The position numbers and the translations under genes are program-made. This document shows, piece by piece, positions 42,077-49,802 of a DNA stretch of 53,846 nucleotides; positions within the stretch are counted from its first letter, which is position 1, and each line of letters opens with the position of its first letter. This stretch comes from Cellulomonas massiliensis JC225. Lineage in GTDB: Bacteria > Actinomycetota > Actinomycetes > Actinomycetales > Cellulomonadaceae. Location of the stretch: assembly GCF_000312005.1 (NCBI RefSeq), contig NZ_HE978588.1:2762492-2816337 (forward strand). The letters are read 5' to 3'. The notes beneath the pieces were generated by a model, which saw only the letters and a program-made list of their open reading frames with translations, ran no database searches and was not told the DNA's origin.

Positions 42077-44440
42077 TCAACGGTACGCAGCCTTCCCTAG
42101 CGCGCCGTCCAGAGCATCTGCGTACGCATCGAGCGCTCGGGCGACGTCTCGACCACGCGCCCGAGCAGTGATTGCAAACGAGCCAGCGTTCGAAGCCGTC
42201 TCGTTCACCCGCCATTTCGGGACCAACCGTGCAGATAGAGCCGAGACCCGGTCTCGAATACCTCGCGAAAGGCCCGTGCGGTCCTCGAATCCAGTTTGAA
42301 GCCATTCCACAACGAGTACGATATCTTCAGAAATCAGATCCCCACCGAGGCGGACATGGAGGCCGGTAGGAGAATCGAAACGGATGCCCTGACGGTCGTC
42401 ATCCCACGTATACCTCGCCAAAATCGGGCATCGCGCAGCAAGCTCCTCGGCGATTACCGTCACATCTTCCGAGGACTGCCTATTGAGCGCATCGGCAACC
42501 GTGACCAGTTCGTGTTCGATGCGAGAGACATCCCAGCGGGTGGACTGAGCGTCGCGCGTCGCACCGACCACGACGCGCGCCAGGCGATAGGCGGACGAAC
42601 GCCACGCGCTAGCGCCATGAAGTCCCGACACGGCAGAACGCACGCGCTCTGGCCATGATCCGTCGACATGTTCGTTTGGCAAGGGATGAACACCACCCGC
42701 CAAGAAGAATAGGGTCATCCCAAATCCGAACGAGTCGACCTGAGCACTTCTCGTAGATTCCTTCGCCCTACTGACCTGCTGCTCAGGCGCGAGATACCCT
42801 GTTGCCGTCGTGAACACGACCGACCGCTCCGCCGCACCGATATGCCAGGACAGGTCAAAATCCAGTACGACTATCGAGCTAAAGTTGCGTTCGGTCCAGT
42901 AGTCACGGACCATTATGTTGGCTGGCCTGATGTCTCTGTGAAGAATTCTCTCCGGAAGCATGTGCGCCCTGCGGATTATCCTAACCGTCTCGATCGCAGT
43001 AGTCAGCACATCCGAGATACCCTCGAGTTCGTTCGCCGCCTTTAGGTCCTCCAGGGTTGGCCCATCGATCCAGTCCATCGCAACGAACGCAGGAATCTCG
43101 GATGCGGCCCGATACGTAACCATCCCCTCGATTGGCGAATCGCGGAGTATTTTCATCGAGCGAACGCCCCGACGAAAGCTCGCGAGAGCCACGGGGCGTC
43201 GGCGCACCTCATCGAGAAGGATCTTCACAGCCACGGTCTCACCCGTAGGGGCGGTCGCTCGGTAGACTCGACCGAACGCGCCGCGCGCAATCTCTTCGTC
43301 AAGACGGTACCCAAGGAGATCATTACTTCCGGGCCGCGCCGATGCGTACCACGCTCGATAGATAAGTTCGTCATTCGCATCCGAGAATTGCTGATATTCG
43401 CGATAGGACTCCTCCGTGCCGGGTGCGAGGATCCTCGCTGCAACCTCGTTGAGATGAACACGAAGCTCCTCGGTCGACAGCTGGTATGCGTCGGCACGAA
43501 CCGCCATGGCCCCCGACTCGTCCACAGGGGCGACGATCTCGGACACTGGCGGCAGATCATCGGGACCTCCATCGACAGAAACATATGTCGCTAGATCGTT
43601 CAAGAGTTCAGCCAATTCCGAATGGCTTCCGTCCTGATTCCGGTACCGAATAACGCGAATTCCGCGCGCCTCAGCCCACATGTCGGTCGCGCGCTCCGAG
43701 CGGTGTGTAAGCCAGAAACTGGGTGCATTGCCATGCGTGACGGTGGCCAAGGCATCCAGATGGCTGCCAATTGCAACGTCGTCAGCACTTATTCCGACGA
43801 ATATGTTAGTGAAGAACGAAAGGCAGAATCGCAAGAACTCCGCATAGTCTTGGTTCTTCATTAGTCGCGACAGGTCGTCGACGGTGAAAATCCAGGTAGC
43901 AGAGTCGTGTACGACGCCGTGCAAATTGCCAATGAGTGCACGGCCACCAAACATGGCACCGCGAACGTTAGCGATATTGGCACCTGAATACTCGATCGGC
44001 AGCAGCCCCTGGTTCTCTACGGCGTACGCCTTGGCCGCAAAGCGATCCAGATTGAGCGTGAGCATTCCCATAAGGGGCAGTCTCCACAGAGCGCGATAGT
44101 TTGCTGGCGGCGCCATGGTGTCCGCAGGTTGCAGAGCCTCGCGTATGATTGCTTGGTAGGTGGTTTCACCAAGAATAGAACGCAGGATCTTGAAGTCGAC
44201 CCAGAAGTTCTGAGACCTGCGGACTTGATCGACGCGGTCTGCAACCTTCGCGGCTTCCGCCGGTGGGTATTCGCCCGCCCTGCGCGTCGCAGCAGCGACG
44301 AGCCGGTCCTTCAGGCCCTGCCAACTCGGCAACCCAGAGGCAGCGCTGAGGCCACTTCCTGCCCATACCAGGAGCGGCCGTGTGCGCTCGGAGACGATGG
44401 CTCTGAGCGCCAGATACGCGTCCTGTTGGTCGAAAGTCAT
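42077..44440 (-). CDS. SIR2-like NADase/deacylase fused to a Hanks-type protein kinase
   Basis: The 787-aa protein has an N-terminal SIR2-like domain (about 24-290): GSGLSAASGLPSW at 28-40, TLNLD at 128-132 and NLHG at 172-175 with the putative catalytic His174. A linker leads to a protein kinase domain (about 377-660): glycine loop GAFGRVY 387-393, VAVK with Lys406, HRD 501-503 followed by IRPAN, DFD 527-529 in place of DFG, and APE 551-553. A C-terminal domain of about 100 residues is unrecognised. SIR2 domains in phage defence deplete NAD; the kinase may sense or trigger. GC content is far below that of neighbours, suggesting transfer. Start: ATG at 44440 after AGAGG. Confidence 0.85.
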   Translation of the reverse strand: MTFDQQDAYLALRAIVSERTRPLLVWAGSGLSAASGLPSWQGLKDRLVAAATRRAGEYPPAEAAKVADRVDQVRRSQNFWVDFKILRSILGETTYQAIIREALQPADTMAPPANYRALWRLPLMGMLTLNLDRFAAKAYAVENQGLLPIEYSGANIANVRGAMFGGRALIGNLHGVVHDSATWIFTVDDLSRLMKNQDYAEFLRFCLSFFTNIFVGISADDVAIGSHLDALATVTHGNAPSFWLTHRSERATDMWAEARGIRVIRYRNQDGSHSELAELLNDLATYVSVDGGPDDLPPVSEIVAPVDESGAMAVRADAYQLSTEELRVHLNEVAARILAPGTEESYREYQQFSDANDELIYRAWYASARPGSNDLLGYRLDEEIARGAFGRVYRATAPTGETVAVKILLDEVRRRPVALASFRRGVRSMKILRDSPIEGMVTYRAASEIPAFVAMDWIDGPTLEDLKAANELEGISDVLTTAIETVRIIRRAHMLPERILHRDIRPANIMVRDYWTERNFSSIVVLDFDLSWHIGAAERSVVFTTATGYLAPEQQVSRAKESTRSAQVDSFGFGMTLFFLAGGVHPLPNEHVDGSWPERVRSAVSGLHGASAWRSSAYRLARVVVGATRDAQSTRWDVSRIEHELVTVADALNRQSSEDVTVIAEELAARCPILARYTWDDDRQGIRFDSPTGLHVRLGGDLISEDIVLVVEWLQTGFEDRTGLSRGIRDRVSALSARLVPKWRVNETASNAGSFAITARARGRDVARALDAYADALDGALGKAAYR

Positions 44441-44983
44441 CGCCTCTTCGCCCGCTCCCTCTGGTAGCACCCGACAACTGCGATAGCCAAACCATAGGGA
44501 TCGCAAGCTCAACGGTGGCGAAGTTCACCCGACATGACGTCCATGCTTGCGCTGGGGAGGCGGGGGCCGAGCACGAGGACCGATCGACCGCTTCGATCCG
44601 CCTACAAGCGGCGGACAGGACTCTCGGAGAGTGGAACTCCCGCATAGGGGACCCTCCAGACATCGTGCACGGGGCACACGAAGGGCGACCCCAGTGTGGA
44701 CCAGGATCGCCCTCGTGCCCGCTGTCTCAACGGCCTGTCTCCCGGTGCCGACACCAGGAAGTCTGGTCTTCAGGCTATCGCGGAGCTTCGAACCGGGGCG
44801 ACCGCCGCAAGTTCAGGCTCGATCACGCGCTCGACCCCGTGGGGTCGCGGACGAGCATGTCGACTCCACGGTCGACGCCGCCCGTGGATGTGGTGTCCGA
44901 GCCGGCCCGCGCAGCGCGCCCAGCCGGGCATCCAGAACTCGGAGGCCCGAAGTACTTCTCGGCCGCGGATCGCGCCGGCTGCC
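44441..44983. other. 543-bp gene-free, palindrome-rich region inside the island
   Basis: I find no convincing coding frame on either strand; the open frames present are rich in Arg, Ser and Pro with no recognisable motif. The region contains the hairpin at 44672-44720, a palindrome CGACCCC-GT-GGGGTCG at 44832-44847 and a GTCGAC/GTCGAC pair at 44859-44876. It must hold the promoter of the SIR2-kinase gene. A structured RNA or mobile-element relic is possible. Confidence 0.5.
44672..44720. terminator. Long imperfect hairpin in the island
   Basis: GGGCAC-(AC)-GA-(A)-GGGCGA on the left pairs with TCGCCC-TC-GTGCCC on the right around an 18-nt loop. It lies about 260 nt after the stop of the GHKL-associated gene and may terminate that transcript. 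Confidence 0.4.
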
Positions 44984-46237
44984 TCAGCTGGAGCTCAGAC
45001 CTAGCTTGTCGAAGAAGGCTCGGTTCCGCTCAGTAGCGGCGTTTACCAGGCGATCGAAGTTCATAACTTCGACATACGCCTTATGGGACTCGATGAAACC
45101 GAAGTAACCCTGGTTGTCGTATGTGGGCCGTAGGTTCGACAACTCACAACGCGACACCATGGTGGGCGTGAGGTCCGCGACGATGTAGCAGAAGGCCGGG
45201 ACCTCGTGTGACTGCGGAATTGGCCGACCGGTCGCGGTCCTCATCCCGCCACCACGGATGCGCTTCACGTAGTCCAGGCATTGCTCGATCGGGTTATTTC
45301 CCTCCGACGCGTCGTTGCGCATCGGCCGCTTGATCTCAACGACGACAATGGACGGCAGCGGCAGCACCTTTCCTTCCGCAGCCAGCACCGGGGTGTCGAC
45401 CCGGGTCGCCAGCACGTCTGGCTCCCTCGTCGAGTCCGAATCAGTAATTGGCACGCTCCTGAGCGTCTTGTCTGACGCCAGGTAGTCATGGAACGCGAGC
45501 CGCTCGTCGATGATCCAGAGGTTTGAGGCGTCGGTGCCGAGCTCGTTCGAGTCCTTCCGCATCGGGATGAGTAGGGAGTGGATGGCGTCCTCCCGGCTGT
45601 ACTTACCGTCGTCGTCGGACTGGATCAGCTTCGCCAGCAGATCGAGTATCGTCCGCCGTCGCGCGACGTAGGCCGCCAGATCAGACTGATTGATCTCCTT
45701 GATGGTCTCCAGGTAGCGAGCGAGCCGCTCGTCATAGTCTGCGGGCCGCTCCGCCCCGAGCTCGGCGAACACGATCTGGCCCTCGGCGAGTGCAGCGGCA
45801 TCGAGCTTCTGTAGAGCACGATGCAGTTCAAGTTCGAGGTCCTGGTCCTTCATCGCCGGGTCCACCGTGATGCCGAGCGACTCGATCCGGGCCAGCACCG
45901 GTCGGTATCGCGGAGCCCGCGTGCTCACGAAGTCATGGACGCGCGCCTTGCCCTCCGCGCGGGCAGCAAGCAGCGAGGTATCCAAGACCTTCTCCACCTC
46001 ATCGAGCACCGCTGCGCGGATGTCGTCCAGCGACGCGTCCTCGGTCAGAGCCCCGCCCGGCAGGCGGTCGGGGATGTCAAAGTCCGTGCGGTCGGCGCGA
46101 ACGTGTTCGTCGAGGAAGTTTGAAGACAGGTAGCAGGCGTAGACGAATTCGGCCGAGCTCTCGTCTCTGAGCCGCCCATACAGGCCCGGCACCTTGCCGG
46201 TGAGGTTCTCATCCATAACGACGCGGTTCGCCCGCAC
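44984..46237 (-). CDS. C-terminal part of a split GHKL ATPase protein, PD-(D/E)XK-like nuclease region
   Basis: This 417-aa frame begins inside the end of the upstream GHKL gene (29-bp overlap, different frame). Its first residues ANRVVMDENLTGKVPGLYGRL continue the upstream protein naturally, so it is probably the second half of one protein. About residues 270-320 carry REPDVLATRV and, some 25 residues later, SIVVVEIKRP, the spacing of a PD-(D/E)XK nuclease core. A helical region precedes it (LARYLETIKEINQSDLAAYVARRRTILDLLAKLIQ). If translated alone it would use the GTG at 46237 or the ATG at 46216. Function not established; defence is inferred from context. Confidence 0.75.
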   Translation of the reverse strand: MRANRVVMDENLTGKVPGLYGRLRDESSAEFVYACYLSSNFLDEHVRADRTDFDIPDRLPGGALTEDASLDDIRAAVLDEVEKVLDTSLLAARAEGKARVHDFVSTRAPRYRPVLARIESLGITVDPAMKDQDLELELHRALQKLDAAALAEGQIVFAELGAERPADYDERLARYLETIKEINQSDLAAYVARRRTILDLLAKLIQSDDDGKYSREDAIHSLLIPMRKDSNELGTDASNLWIIDERLAFHDYLASDKTLRSVPITDSDSTREPDVLATRVDTPVLAAEGKVLPLPSIVVVEIKRPMRNDASEGNNPIEQCLDYVKRIRGGGMRTATGRPIPQSHEVPAFCYIVADLTPTMVSRCELSNLRPTYDNQGYFGFIESHKAYVEVMNFDRLVNAATERNRAFFDKLGLSSS

Positions 46238-47024
46238 ACCAGTGGAGACGGGGCGTCGTGCGCCGCGCGGACGCCTTGAGGCGCAGGTTGATCATGTCGA
46301 ACGCCTGTCCCTTGACCTCGAACCTGCTCCGTGGCATCTCGGAACCGGCGAAGTCTTCCATCAGCCGCGTAAGCGACACCGTCTCGTCGTCGTCGGACAC
46401 GATGATTTCCGGGGCACCACCAGGACGCAGGAAGTACCAAACGCAGTGCTCAAGAATCTCCCGAGCGATCACGTCGACGGTCTTCGATGCGCTCTGCTGG
46501 TAGGGCTTCTTGAACCCATCCAACGTTACGGTCGAGCCGAAATCGCCGACGTCCGTTGGCTCCTCGTCCTGCTCGACCTCACGTTCCACCGAGAACCGGA
46601 ACTGACGCCCGCGCAACTCACCCGCGGCGTCCGTGTACGCGCTGCGGACCACGACGCGGTCGAACGCCTTGAGCCAGAGAAGCCGCCCCACGCCCCGACA
46701 GCCGATCCCGGCCTTGAACTCGCTGTCGAGCGTCTCGAACGAGACCATGTTCTCCGGCGTGAAGCCCACACCGTTGTCCGCGATGGTGAAGCCCACGATC
46801 GGCTTGAGCGGCGTTCGCCCAGGCCCGGCGGTGCCGAGATCGAATTCATCCTGCGGGTCGCGCAGGATCTGCACCTTGAGGCGACCGCGATCGACGTCGT
46901 CACCGAAGCGCACGTCGATCGCCTGGATGCTGTTGACGACCGCCTCCAGCAGAGGTAGGAGCGCGTGGCTCTTGGGCAGGCTGGTGTTGCGCACCCGCCC
47001 CGCCAAGGACGTAGTCAGTGCCAT
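46209..47024 (-). CDS. N-terminal part of a split GHKL (Hsp90/MutL-like) ATPase protein
   Basis: This 271-aa product is a GHKL ATPase domain. The N-box is EAVVNSIQA (Glu27, Asn31), the G1 box is DNGVGF at 83-88, and the G2 glycine-rich lid is GIGCRGVGRL at about 107-115. The frame ends LHWCAGEPRRYG-stop. Removing one G from the GGG at 46231-46233 would instead read LHWCAANRVVMDENL, running straight into the downstream frame and giving a protein of about 679 aa. The ATG at 47024 has a good ribosome site (GGAGGGA). It is therefore a frameshifted gene, a sequencing error or a programmed frameshift. Confidence 0.8.
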   Translation of the reverse strand: MALTTSLAGRVRNTSLPKSHALLPLLEAVVNSIQAIDVRFGDDVDRGRLKVQILRDPQDEFDLGTAGPGRTPLKPIVGFTIADNGVGFTPENMVSFETLDSEFKAGIGCRGVGRLLWLKAFDRVVVRSAYTDAAGELRGRQFRFSVEREVEQDEEPTDVGDFGSTVTLDGFKKPYQQSASKTVDVIAREILEHCVWYFLRPGGAPEIIVSDDDETVSLTRLMEDFAGSEMPRSRFEVKGQAFDMINLRLKASARRTTPRLHWCAGEPRRYG

Positions 47025-47401
47025 GCCGTCCCTCCGCTTCGATGCCTGGACCATAGGCTGACACACCGACATAGACCGTCCGCGACGGGGTCTCCGCCAC
47101 AGCTGTTGGTGGACCATCTGCCTGCGACGGGCAGACCCTATCGGGCTCGGTGGCGACTAGGGCGTCGGACCACCGCCTGCGCGACGAGACCCGCTGCTCA
47201 CCTGGGTCCGTGTCGAATCGGTCCACGAAGAGTGGATCAACGTCGCCTCTTGAACAGCCGTCCGATGACCACGGTAAGGGCCGACTTCTCTCTGAGCGGC
47301 CCGCCCACAAGTGTGGTCGCGCAGGCAGATCTCGCTTTGAGGCACGTCCATAACGGACGAAGGCCACGCCTGCTGGCGTGGCCTTCGTATGTCGCTGGTC
47401 G
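47025..47401. other. Gene-free region between the GHKL gene and tRNA-Leu
   Basis: I see no supported coding frame. The region holds the upstream region of the GHKL gene (promoter not assigned) and the tRNA-Leu terminator at 47358-47387. Its composition is intermediate between island and chromosome. Confidence 0.6.
47358..47387 (-). terminator. tRNA-Leu terminator hairpin
   Basis: A perfect 13-bp stem (CGAAGGCCACGCC/GGCGTGGCCTTCG) with a 4-nt loop lies 15 nt beyond the tRNA-Leu 3' end. There is no T-tract. Confidence 0.75.
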
Positions 47402-47485
47402 TGTCCGGAGGGGGACTTGAACCCCCACGCCCTATACGGGCACTAGCACCTCAAGCTAGCGCGTCTGCCATTCCGCCACCCGGAC
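47402..47485 (-). tRNA. tRNA-Leu (anticodon GAG)
   Basis: The 84-nt minus-strand sequence folds as a class II tRNA. The acceptor GTCCGGG pairs with TCCGGAC, the anticodon stem CTAGC/GCTAG encloses TTGAGGT (anticodon GAG, reading CUC), a long variable arm follows (GCCCGTATAGGGC), and the T-arm is GGGGG-TTCAAGT-CCCCC. The 3' CCA is not encoded. It borders the low-GC island and is a plausible integration site. Confidence 0.95.
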
Positions 47486-47654
47486 GAGTGGACCTCGGAG
47501 ACCCTCGCGGGAGCCCCTCGGTGCGGCAGGAACGATAGCACGGGGTGGCGCGCATGCCGGAATCGGACCCCGGGGGCAGACTGGCGCCACACGCCCGCTG
47601 CGTCGCGTCCTTCGAGGTCGCAGCGGTGCCACGGCTCACGACACCGGGAGTGGC

Positions 47655-48854
47655 ATGTCCGACCCGAGCAGGATCACGCCGAGCCCGACGGCGCGCAAGG
47701 TCGCGGGCGCCCGGCGCAACCCCAACGCGATCGGCTACGAGCAGACGGCGCCGCGGTGGCTGCGCTCGGTGGCCGGGTGGTCGTGGCGGCTGCTCGTCGT
47801 CGCTGCGGCGATCGCGCTGGTGTTCTTCGCGGTGGCGCAGGTGCAGCTGCTGTTCATCGCGGTGTTCATCGGGTTCGTCATCGCGGCGGTGCTGCGGCCG
47901 CTCGTCGAGTGGTTCGCGAAGGTGATGCCGCGGTTCCTCGCGACGGCGCTGGCACTGCTCCTGGCGATCGCGTTCCTGCTGGGCATGCTCACCTACGTCG
48001 GGTTCTCCGTCGCCGGGCAGTGGGAGTCGCTGCAGCAGCAGTTCGGGGACGGCATCACGCAGATCACCGACTTCCTCGAGTCGGGGTCGCTGCCGTTCAA
48101 GATCACGAGCGAGCAGATCGCCGAGTGGATCGCGAACGCGCAGCAGTGGATCCAGGACCACGCCGGCCAGCTCGCGGGCCAGGCGGCGGCGGGGGCAGGC
48201 TCGGTCGTCGAGGTGTTCACCGCGATGGCGCTCGCGATCTTCTGCTCGGTGTTCTTCCTCGCTCGGGGCGCGGAGATGTGGACCTGGTTCCTCAACCAGC
48301 TCCCGGCGCGCACCCGCGACTCGTGGAAGCTGGCCGGGGGCGCCGGCTGGTACACGTTCTCCGGCTACACGCGCGGGACGGTGATCATCGCGCTCACGGA
48401 CGGGATCCTCGCGTTCATCCTGCTGTCGGTCCTGCGGGTGCCGCTCGCGGCGCCGCTCGCCGTGCTCGTCTTCATCGGTGCGTTCATCCCGCTCGTCGGC
48501 GCACCCGCAGCCATGATCGTCGCGATGATCGTGGCGCTCGCCGCCAACGGGCTGTGGTCGGCGGTCGCGGTCGGCGTCGGCATCGCGCTGATCGGACAGC
48601 TCGAGGGGCACGTGCTGCAGCCGATCATCATGGGCAAGCAGGTCTCGATCCATCCGGTGGTCATCGCGCTCGCGGTCACGGCGGGGACGCTGACGGCGGG
48701 CATCCTCGGCGCGGTCATCGCCGTGCCGCTCGTCGCCGTGTTCTGGGCGGTCTTCTCCCGCCTGCGGACCATGGACCCGCCGATGGAGGAGGACGACGCG
48801 CGCGACGCGATCGAGCCCGTCGAGGACGAGGACGCGGAGCCGGCGGACGCCTGA
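47655..48854 (+). CDS. AI-2E family transporter (YdiK/PerM-like)
   Basis: This 399-aa membrane protein has about eight hydrophobic segments. They run from LLVVAAAIALVFFAVAQVQLLFIAVFIGFVIAAVL to the C-terminal VVIALAVTAGTLTAGILGAVIAVPLVAVFWAVFS. Conserved family parts include AVLVFIGAFIPLVGAPAAMIVA and GQLEGHVLQPIIMGKQVSIHPVVI. Family members have been linked to export of autoinducer-2 or to Na+/H+ antiport, so the substrate is open. The C-terminus is acidic. A GGGAGTGG ribosome site precedes the ATG. Confidence 0.92.
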   Translation: MSDPSRITPSPTARKVAGARRNPNAIGYEQTAPRWLRSVAGWSWRLLVVAAAIALVFFAVAQVQLLFIAVFIGFVIAAVLRPLVEWFAKVMPRFLATALALLLAIAFLLGMLTYVGFSVAGQWESLQQQFGDGITQITDFLESGSLPFKITSEQIAEWIANAQQWIQDHAGQLAGQAAAGAGSVVEVFTAMALAIFCSVFFLARGAEMWTWFLNQLPARTRDSWKLAGGAGWYTFSGYTRGTVIIALTDGILAFILLSVLRVPLAAPLAVLVFIGAFIPLVGAPAAMIVAMIVALAANGLWSAVAVGVGIALIGQLEGHVLQPIIMGKQVSIHPVVIALAVTAGTLTAGILGAVIAVPLVAVFWAVFSRLRTMDPPMEEDDARDAIEPVEDEDAEPADA

Positions 48855-48876
48855 CGGCAGCCGGGCCGAGCGCGGG

Positions 48877-49755
48877 TCAGAGCGCGGCGAGCAGGCGCTC
48901 CGCCTCGTCCCGGACCGCCGCGGGCGGCGGGAGCAGCGGCGCCGGCAGCGGCCCGACCGGAAGGCCGAGAGCGTCGCCGAGGACGACCGCGAGGCGCGCG
49001 ACGCCCCACTGCGCGCCGAGCTCGGCCAGGCGGGTCAGCGGCCGCGCGAGCTCGTCCGCCCGCTCGACGTCCCCGCCGGACGCGGCGGCGGCGACCGCGA
49101 CGAACGGCTCCGGCAGGAGGCCGGCGAGCCCGCTGTGCCAGGAGCGGGCGCCCGCCGCGAGCGCGCGGTGGCCGAATGCGTCGCCCGAGCAGCCGACCTC
49201 GACGTGCTCCGGCACGCGGGCGAGCAGCTGCGCGCAGCGGTCGGTGAGCTCCGCCGGGTCCGCTCCCCTGTCCTTGAGCCCGCCGACGCCCGGCAGCGCG
49301 GCGACGGCCGCGAGCACGTCGACGGTCAGATGCACGCCCGTCGTGCGGGGGTTGTGGTAGGCCCACACCGGCCGGCGGGCGGCGCTCGCGACGTCCCGGT
49401 ACAGGGCCACCACCTCGTCGTCGACGAGCGGCAGGTACGACATGGTGGGCAGGAGCAGCGCGTCCGCGCCCGCCTGCTCGGCGGCGGCGGCGTGCGCGTG
49501 CACCTCGGCGGTCCGCAGCGCGCCGATGCCCGCGAGCACCGGCACGCGCCCGCCCGCGGCCTCGGCGGCGGTCTCGACGACGGACCGCCGCTGCACGGGC
49601 TCCAGGTAGGCGAAGCCGCCCGCCGAGCCGAGCACGGCGACGCCGCCGGCCCCCGCGGTGACGGCTCGCTCGACGTAGCGGCGCAGGACGGGCACGGCGA
49701 CCTCGCCGTCGCGGGTGCGCGGGGTGGGCAGGTAGGCGATCAGCGGTCCGAACAC
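48877..49755 (-). CDS. Dihydrodipicolinate synthase/N-acetylneuraminate lyase family aldolase
   Basis: This 292-aa TIM-barrel class I aldolase has VAVLGSAGGFAYLEPVQRRSVVETA in place of the usual GTTGE phosphate loop, the catalytic Tyr in VWAYHNPR, and the Schiff-base Lys in GVGGLKDRGAD. The altered loop (GSAGG) and the missing arginine that binds aspartate semialdehyde make true DapA activity unlikely; another 2-keto acid lyase role is more probable. TAGCCT lies 6 nt before the GTG at 49755. Three bases separate TAGCCT from the G-rich DNA upstream of dnaE2's end, so it is an independent unit. Confidence 0.87.
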   Translation of the reverse strand: MFGPLIAYLPTPRTRDGEVAVPVLRRYVERAVTAGAGGVAVLGSAGGFAYLEPVQRRSVVETAAEAAGGRVPVLAGIGALRTAEVHAHAAAAEQAGADALLLPTMSYLPLVDDEVVALYRDVASAARRPVWAYHNPRTTGVHLTVDVLAAVAALPGVGGLKDRGADPAELTDRCAQLLARVPEHVEVGCSGDAFGHRALAAGARSWHSGLAGLLPEPFVAVAAAASGGDVERADELARPLTRLAELGAQWGVARLAVVLGDALGLPVGPLPAPLLPPPAAVRDEAERLLAAL

Positions 49756-49761
49756 GTGGGC

Positions 49762-49767
49762 AGGCTA
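49762..49767 (-). promoter_or_regulatory. Putative -10 element of the DapA-like gene (leaderless)
   Basis: TAGCCT on the minus strand ends 6 nt before the GTG at 49755. Confidence 0.45.
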
Positions 49768-49802
49768 GCGGCGGGCGCGGCGCGCGCGTCGTGGCGTCGC
49801 GG

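Noticed and set aside
44515-45107. Overlapping plus-strand open frames in the island gap
   Set aside because: Composition is Arg/Ser/Pro-rich with no domain, no good ribosome site, and they run into the antisense of the GHKL-associated gene. Kept as a gene-free region.
48877-49755. True DapA (lysine pathway) assignment
   Set aside because: The phosphate-loop motif and expected substrate arginine are not seen; only the family-level aldolase call is supported.
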